Under the pieces are notes generated by a model. The model did not search any database. It was not told the DNA's origin and worked only from the letters and a program-made list of their open reading frames with translations. Made by a program: the position numbers and the translations under genes. 64,000 bases of DNA, taken from assembly GCA_905221605.1 (NCBI GenBank), contig CAJNDS010002679.1:739501-803500 (forward strand), in the 5' to 3' direction. Shown here piece by piece: positions 57,477-64,000 of the stretch (its first letter is position 1; every line of letters starts with the position of its first letter). This DNA is from Symbiodinium natans. Taxonomy: Eukaryota; Sar; Dinophyceae; Suessiales; Symbiodiniaceae.

Positions 57477-60400
57477 ATGTCAGATCCTGCTCTGTCCCAG
57501 TTGGCGGCACGTCTCCGCGCGCCCTCCGATGGAGGGGCGCTGAGGAAGAGCAGATCGGGCATCGACTTCAACCAGCAATTTCCAATGTACACCGTGCCGA
57601 TTGAGGAGTTCCTCAAGCTTCAGGGGCTCAGGGCACACGAGGAGCAGAACCTGCAAGCTGTCTGCATAAGCTAGTGGACACCCTGCTTCCACGCGAATAA
57701 AAACCCTAAATCCTAAGACTAAAAGCTGTACCCGCAGCCCTAAACCCCTAGCAGTAGTAAGCCCTAAGCCCTAAACCCTCCTAACCCCCCTCCAGGAGAT
57801 GCTGAAGACCGGTGGCCTCACTAAGTTTGAGGAATCCCTGGGCCGAGCTACCTGCTGGCAGGGAATGAGGGAATCAGGGCCCTATATATACCCTTGAAGG
57901 GATTATATCAAACCCCAAACCCTAAACCCCAAACCCCAAACCCCAAACCCTAAACCCTAAACCCTAAGGCTATGTTTGTGTCGCACCAGTGGCTTGGGAG
58001 CCGCCACCCCGACCCAGAGCACCAGCAGCTTCACATCTTGCAGGAGGCCCTGCTGCTGGGCGGCAAAGGAAGGGCAGGGGGTTTAGGGTTTAGGGTATAG
58101 GGTTCAGGGTATGGGGTTTTGGGGTTTAGGGTTTAGGGTTTGGGTTTAGGGTTTAGGGTTTAGGGTTTAGGGTTTAGGGTTTAGGGTTTAGGGTTTAGGG
58201 TTTAGGGTTTAGGGTTTAGGGTTTAGGGTTTAGGGTTTCCACGTTTTGTGGTTTGCGAATCCTTCTTCCTTGCTAGTGTTTTTGGACCCTATACACCTAA
58301 ACCCAAAGTGCTGGACAATCCTGGCTACGACGCGCCGAACCCCCGAACCTCAAATCCTCAGCCCTACACTGGAATCTTAAACCCTACATCATACAATTGA
58401 ACCCTATAAACCCTAAACCCTTGCACGCCTAGGAAAAACATCTTGTCCGGCAGCATACAAATTAGTATGCCCGTGGCGGCAGAGGCGACTCAGCGGACTC
58501 CGAGCGTCATGGGGTTTGGGGTTTCGGTTTAGCGTTTAGGTTGTACGTTTCAGAGGGCTCACAGGCTTCATAGGGGTTACTGTAGGGTTCATAAGGTTCA
58601 GGGTTTGAAGGATTTGAAGGGCTTTAAGGATTTGAAGGGTGTAGGGTTTAGGGTTTAGGGTTTATAGAGCTTAGAGGCTTTACGGGTTTCAGGGTGGTTT
58701 CAAGAGACAGCCTATGATTTCCCCGAAGATGGTCTACGGCCGACGCGCCTGTCCAACTGCGGCGAGCATGAAATCCAAGCCTCTCTACGTGACTGGGCGA
58801 GGTTTAGGGGCCTTGGGGGCTTGGGGTGTGGGGTTTCGGATCTGATACCCTAAACCTTAAACCCTAAACCCTAAACACTAAACCCTAAACCCCCCCAAAA
58901 GTTGCCCCGCACGGGACATGTTCAGTGCCCCTCCCAGGTCTGGTACGACTTCTTGTGCTGCCCACAGGATGGTTCAGCTCTCGCGAGCCAACACCGAGAG
59001 CAGGCGATACAGAGTATACCCTCCTACGTTGCCTCTTGGCCCAAGAGCTGGAGGGGTTTTAGGGCTTAGGGTTTAGGGTTTAGGGTTCGGGGTTTAGGGT
59101 CGGGGGCTTTTGGCTTAAGAGTTGGAGGGGTTTAGGGCTTAGGATTTAGGGTTTAGGGTCGGACGTTTAGGGTTTAGGGTCTTGATTGACGTTGTCTTTG
59201 AGTAGGAGCCGGGCGTTTTGGGGAGTTTAGAGGGTGTAGGCTCTTAAGCTGACTCTTGGCTTCAGAGTTGGGGAGTGGATTAGAGCTACGTGAGGATTCC
59301 CGAAAGTTAGCATAGGCCCTGCAAAAGGACCCCCCCCCCCCAAAAAAAAAAAAAAAAACAATAACAATAATATAGCCCTAAATACTTGGCTTGGAGGGTG
59401 AGGTTGCTCTCCATGCTTGAGCCTATAGTACAAACTCCAGAAAGTTGGAACATCCTTATCCCCATACCCCAAAAGGTAGACTCTAGGGAATCCCAGCTCG
59501 AATCATCCTTAAGCCATGCTCCAACTTTCTGATTGTATGTGATTGTCAAGGCCCTTCTCCCTAGCCCCTCTTATTGCAGCCAAGAAACATCTGTCCAGTG
59601 AATACAGAGCGGGTATTCAACATCATGTATGACCGCTCAGGCCGAATTTCAGGGATTAAAGTTTTGGGCTTAGGCTTTGTTTTGGAGGATACCTGTCAAT
59701 GTGGAAGTTCAAACAAGCCTATCGAGGTACGCTCTGATTCTGGGTTTCAAGGCCGGCCAGAATGCAAGACCCCAAACGTCACCATCAATTATCATCTCTT
59801 CTGTATACTGCCTATTTCCTTTCACGAGAGACTACCCCAAGAATTGCATTCGAATTCAGATGGGGCCCTATATCATACAGGCACAGTGCGAGTTCTTCAT
59901 CATTCTTTGCCCAGCACTGGAGCACGCAGAGCACCGGAAGATGCTTTCGCTTGAGACATGGGCTGAGAGAGGCGGCTGCGTGGGAATTTTCAAGTTTTGG
60001 CTCACAGGGTTTGGGTGTAGGGTTTGGGGGGGAGGTGTTCGGGTTTAGGGACAGGGTCTGGGTTGAGGGGTTTTAAGAGTCGTAGGGGTTTTAAGGGTTT
60101 AAGGGTTTAGGGGCTTTGGGGGTGTAAGGCATAAACCCTAAACCCTAAACCCTAAACCCTAAACCCTAAACCCTAAACCCTAAACCCTAAACCCTAAACC
60201 CTAAACCCTAGGGGTTTCTTCGAAGCAGGCTGGTGCCGTGCTGAGAAGATGGCGCAGGAACTCGCAGCTCGAACGGATGGCTACAGCATCGTCATCGTGA
60301 CTCGCCCTAAACCCTAAACCCTAAACCCTAAACCCTAAACCCTAAACCCTAAACCCTAAACCCTAAACCCTAAACCCTAAAACCCTAAACCCTAAACCCT

Positions 60401-62443
60401 AAACCCTTAAACCCTAAGACCCTAAGACCCTAAAACCCTAAAACCCTCAAAACCCTCAAACCCTAAAAGCCTAAACCCCCAAAACCCTAAAACCCTTAAA
60501 CCCTTAAACCCTTAAACCCTAAAACCCTAAACCCTTAAACCCTTAAACCCTAAAACCCTAAAACCCTAAAACCCTCCAAACCCTCAAACCCTAAAACCCT
60601 AAAACCCTAAAACCCTAAAACCCTAAACCTTAAAACCCTAAAACCCTAAAACCCTAAAACCCTAAACCCTAAAACCCTAAAACCCTCAAAACCCTCAAGC
60701 CCTCAATCCCTAAAACCCTAAAACCCTAAAACCCTAAACTGTAAACCCTAAAACTCTAAAACCCTAAAACCCTAAAACCCTAAAACCCTAAAACCCTAAA
60801 ACCCTAAAACCCTAAAACCCTAAAACCCTAAAACCCTAAAATCCTAAAACCCTAAAACCCTCAACCCTAAAACCCTAAAACCCTAAACCCAAAACCCTAA
60901 ACCCTAAACCCTAATCCCTAACCCTAAACCCGAGTTCAAAGCCCCCTGGAAGCCCAAAGGCTTTTGCCCTGAAAACTCCGGCAGGAAGAAAAGGCTTCTC
61001 TGCGAAAAGCCTTGACAGGTCTTTTAGGGTTTAGGATTTGAGGTTTAGGGTTTCTGACGAGCCCTAAACCCAAAACCCTAAACCCGACACCCTAAACCCA
61101 CCCTAAACCCTGCACGCCATGCTGCGATGCTGAGGAGAGTGCCACGCATGCCGTGCTGGTCTTCGACATTCAAAGATCGAAAGATGCGCCGGGGACTGGG
61201 AAATACACCTGGGAAGCAGACCGGGCGACGATTGGGCCCGTGATGGTGCAATTGGTTTGGAACAAGCTCCTGTTTTTTCTTGAGCGAGGCAGGCAAACCC
61301 CCTAAACCCTCAATCCTGAACCCTAAGCGCTTCAGAAAGGGGGAGGGGGATCTAACCCTAAGGGTCCATGTACCTTATTGTATACTTGAGCCCCAGAGTC
61401 TCCCCAGATAGGTGGTACTTTAAGGCCCAAGAACTCCCTAGTTAGGTACATGGACCCTTAGGGGAATGAAGTTTCGTTTTAAGGCTGGCAAGTTGGTAGG
61501 TCCAGTTTAGGGTTTAGGGTTTGGGGTTTAGGGTTTAGGATTTAAGGTTGACCACGGGCCAGGTGACTTGCACAGGTATCGGTTCCTGCTGAATGAGCAA
61601 ATGCCACGCTGCTTCCAAGGCCTTAATGTCGAGGCCATCGATGCTTGGCGCAGGGTGCATAGTCTGAACTCTGTTTGTGGAGTTCTTCAATGCCCCCGAT
61701 CACCTAAACCCTAAACCCTAAACACTAAACTAACCGCATAGACGTTTTAACTCGACCACGACCAGAAAAGGACGGCTTGGTTCCAGGCTTCGCCACGCGT
61801 ATTGACCCCTTCGAGGACCCCCGCGGCTTCATGCTGGCAAGGTTCCTGCATCTCGGATGCCTGTAACCCTAAACCCTAAACACTAAACCCTAAACCCTAA
61901 ACCCCTAAACGCGAAACCCTAAACCCTGAGCCCTAAGCCCTAAACCCTAAACCCTAAACCCTAAACCTAGTGTACCCTTTTTCTTTATTCTCTTGCCAAG
62001 GGGTCAAGATTCTTTATTCTCTTGCTAAGGGGTCAAGATCCCTGTAAAATGAGCTTGTTAACATAACGGGTCTAAGCCCTTAACCCAAAACACGCTTAAC
62101 ATTGGTCCGCCCCCAAAGCCCCTAAGCCCTCAACCCTAAACTCTAGACTTAAATCCCAGGTATCAGAATGGCTTCCGAAGCGCCGTCGAGCGTGACGCTG
62201 CGGGCTGGTCTCCGCTTTGCTACGCAGCCGCGACTTTCCTGGCGCAATGGTACAGCTTGATATGTATGTATGTGTGCATGCATGTACGTATGTATGTGGA
62301 GGTATCTACATACATACATACATACATACATACATACATACATACATACATACACACACAAAAGGTGTCTGTGTACATGTACACATTACATATTCATATA
62401 CAAATTTCCATGTACACACACACACACACTTTTTCATTTCAAT

Positions 62444-62476
<33 letters not shown>

Positions 62477-64000
62477 CCACTACCATGGCGGCATCTCTGC
62501 ACCCTGTCCGAGGATTGTCAGGAGAGTGATGCGGAATTCGCAGATTCGTTTCTGAGTGTTGCAGGTCGTTTGCAACCTCCTATACCAACTACAAGAATTC
62601 CAACAAGACGGAGTGCCAGAGACTCCCAAATCCGAAGCCAACCGCACGAACTCCGCATTCCAAAACACGTCAAGAACTCCAAATCCACCTCGCCCACGTC
62701 CAGATGTTACAGGACTTTGGGGTGTATGGTACCGCTTCCTGCCCCCACCCCAACCCCCTCCCCGCAGGTACATCATCTTCAGAAATTCCATCTTCTGTTT
62801 TCCCCTTTTTTTCGTTTTTCACGGTGCATGTTGCTGAACAGGTTGGCTTACTTGATCCCAAAACCGCGTGGGCTTCGAATCTGTTTAAACAGGACAGCTA
62901 ACGATGCGGAGTACACGATGCAGCATTCCTGCCATGCCCACTTGACATCTGCCCCCGCCCTAAAACATGATGTTGTATAAGTCGCATTGCAAAATTATGT
63001 ATCCCATCAGCGTGTCGTTAGACATCCATGGATATGTGATGCATATACAGTCTTTCACTTCAGAATATGCAAGACCCCGAAAAACTCATCTACAGCAGCC
63101 TTAGCCATCGTTTGATTTTGTTTAAGCAGATTGCCACGCTGCTCTCATGCCTATTCTTCCCGGAGATATTCCCGCCTTGTAAAGTCATGCTGCCTTGCAA
63201 GCCCTCTCAGTGTCCCCCCCAGGTGAGCGGCAATGCAGAGATAGTGCAGGCCTTGCTGGACAGTCGAGCTGATCCAAACGACGCCATCATGAAGGCGAAG
63301 AAGGAGATACAGATGCCCAGGCGCCTGTCTCTTGGTGCTAGCCCCTGTGGTACCCTTTTGCCCCTTTTTGAGGGTTCAAGGATTCCTGTTATAAGTTAGT
63401 TGTAAGTAACGAAAAAGGGCACCCGTATTCAAGAAGATGGCTACTGAGCTACCAAGATCTGCTGCCTCCCTGGCCGCCATCTACCATGGCAACGCCGCCC
63501 TTCGCACGCTCCTGGAGGCCGGAGCCCGGGCCAATGCCCGTGACAGCATCGGCGCAACCGCCTTGCATTGGGCAGCTCTGTCCAACAATGGGGAGGGTGT
63601 GCGGCTTCTGTGCTCCGCCGGCGGTGACGGCACCCTGTGCTGCTTTCCGAGCATGACGGCCCTGCAAGTGGGGTGCGCCTGCGCCTCTGTAGAGGCCATG
63701 CGAGTGCTGATGTCCCAGCCGACCACAGCGAACCTCCGGTTTTGCCTGCACTTCTCCGTGATCTTTCCTGGGGGCTACGCTGGGACCATTGGATTCTTAG
63801 TAGCTGAGTGAGTACACTTTACGCCTTTACGCTTTTTGGGATACTCTAGGCCCCTATAGAACTGAAAGTGTACACTTGTTGGGGGGCTTATGAACTCTGA
63901 ACCCAAAACCCCAAACCCTAAACCCTAAACCCTAAACCACATGAACTCAAGGATTGCTGATAGAGGCCAGGGCTGACGTCAATGAGCAGTTCAGCACGCG
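57477..64000 (+). CDS. Dinoflagellate-type ankyrin-repeat protein with N-terminal SHQW-type domain; 3' end outside window
   Basis: Fifteen exons join in one frame: 57477-57641 (or 57638), 57796-57846, 57969-58051, 58433-58484, 58729-58788, 58938-59030, 59881-59971, 60229-60296, 61135-61288, 61563-61639, 61771-61847, 62160-62229, 63223-63326, 63457-63791 and 63952-64000 onward. The N-terminal half has blocks I know from many predicted dinoflagellate proteins: MFVSHQWLGSRHPDP, VWYDFLCCPQDG, EFFIILCPALEH, GWCRAEKMAQEL and YRFLLNEQ. FATRIDPFEDP and YQNGFRSAVERDAAGW lead into ankyrin repeats (VQALLDSRADPND, LRTLLEAGARANARD, ATALHWAA, LLIEARADVNE). Function is unknown; the C-terminal ankyrin stack implies protein binding. 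Donors are GC 8, GA 3 and GT 3. Introns 13 and 14 contain family B and family A elements. The exon 8-9 junction is the least certain. Start chosen at the first ATG after AG at 57475. Confidence 0.75.
58080..58238 (+). repeat. (TTTAGGG)n in ankyrin gene intron 3
   Basis: A G-rich array on the 5' side of the intron, with about 14 perfect units at 58136-58238. C-rich CCCTATAAACCCTAAA follows before the next exon. Confidence 0.95.
60132..60210 (-). repeat. (CCCTAAA)n at the 3' side of ankyrin gene intron 7
   Basis: Lies just before exon 8. The 5' half of the same intron is G-rich (GGGTTTAGGG-type). Confidence 0.95.
60304..60925 (-). repeat. CCCTAAA array followed by a long CCCTAAAA variant array
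   Basis: Perfect CCCTAAA units at 60304-60375 change into about 60 units, mainly eight-base CCCTAAAA with CCCTTAAA and CCCTCAAA variants. This single array makes up most of ankyrin gene intron 8. Confidence 0.95.
61358..61462 (+). mobile_element. Family G element copy
   Basis: Left end CCTAAGGGTCCATGTACCTT and right end GGTACATGGACCCTTAGG are inverted repeats. It lies in ankyrin gene intron 9. Confidence 0.65.
62306..62353. repeat. (TACA)n microsatellite
   Basis: About 12 units in ankyrin gene intron 12, preceded by TGTA-rich sequence at 62262-62296 that could pair with it. A C run follows at about 62446-62475. Confidence 0.95.
63327..63456 (+). mobile_element. Ankyrin gene intron 13: family B element
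   Basis: GT...AG intron. It contains CTTGGTGCTAGCCCCTGTGG at the left, a core with GGTTCAAGGATTCC, and GAGCTACCAAG at the right end, matching family B at 31-361. Confidence 0.6.
63792..63951 (+). mobile_element. Ankyrin gene intron 14: family A element plus CCCTAAA
   Basis: GA...AG intron with GATT at its start and at the start of the next exon. It carries CTTAGTAGCTGAGTGAGTAC, GAACTGAAAGTGTACACTTG and GGGGGCTTATGAACTC, then a short CCCTAAA array before the acceptor. Confidence 0.65.

Noticed and set aside
62270-62980. 236-residue plus-strand ORF
   Set aside because: Its first part is the TACA microsatellite and a C run (HTYI and poly-Pro), and it lies inside an ankyrin-gene intron.
1-64000. 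Chromosome end (true telomere)
   Set aside because: TTTAGGG arrays are short, internal, in both orientations and interrupted by genes, so they are interstitial.
1-64000. CRISPR arrays, tRNA or rRNA genes, bacterial operons
   Set aside because: No spacer-repeat arrays beyond telomeric and simple repeats, no cloverleaf or rRNA sequence recognised by eye, and the split genes are eukaryotic.

Overview
The window looks like nuclear DNA of a dinoflagellate. The evidence is: coding sequence cut into many small exons; introns that nearly all end in AG (usually AG|G) but begin mostly with GC or GA; all recognised genes on the same (+) strand; protein families typical of Symbiodiniaceae and their relatives; and interstitial arrays of the plant/dinoflagellate telomere repeat TTTAGGG scattered through almost every intron and spacer. 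The genus cannot be fixed from this sequence. Exon boundaries were worked out by hand from reading frame, phase and family patterns, and no transcript was available.

Layout. 1-1403 (probably on to about 2.1 kb): 3' part of a leucine-rich-repeat-like gene that enters from the left. 2.1-9.3 kb: telomeric repeats, small inverted-repeat elements and unassigned unique sequence. 9325-11811: two-exon gene for a 711-residue protein with a MATH-like start, two IQ motifs, a P-loop GTPase and an alpha-crystallin (Hsp20) domain. 12.3-13.1 kb: simple and duplicated repeats. 13521-31528: a gene of at least 24 exons for a ubiquitin-like domain followed by nine RCC1-like repeats; 1,287 coding bases are spread over 18 kb, with exons as short as 15 bases. 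A complete five-exon drug/metabolite transporter gene (17631-19702, 403 residues) lies inside intron 6 of that gene on the same strand. 31.5-40.0 kb: telomeric spacers with candidate exons only. 40018-42262: four-exon gene for a 239-residue secreted or type I membrane protein. 43580-50814: a nearly complete tyrosine-recombinase retroelement with Gag-like, RT, RNase H, cytosine-methyltransferase-like and recombinase domains and split direct repeats (A1...B1-A2-B2), inserted into a TTTAGGG array. 50.8-57.5 kb: more telomeric spacers and candidate exons. 57477-64000: first 15 exons of a dinoflagellate-type ankyrin-repeat gene that runs off the right edge.

The most interesting signal is in the introns. 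In introns carrying telomeric arrays in both orientations, TTTAGGG almost always lies on the 5' side and CCCTAAA on the 3' side, so exons sit in a C-array/exon/G-array sandwich. Many other introns are, or contain, short elements with terminal inverted repeats, in at least eight families (A-H), often flanked by 2-5 base direct repeats, as expected of introners. Some carry telomeric arrays inside them. This suggests intron birth by transposition plus telomere-repeat growth, with telomeric repeats possibly recruited as splicing signals.
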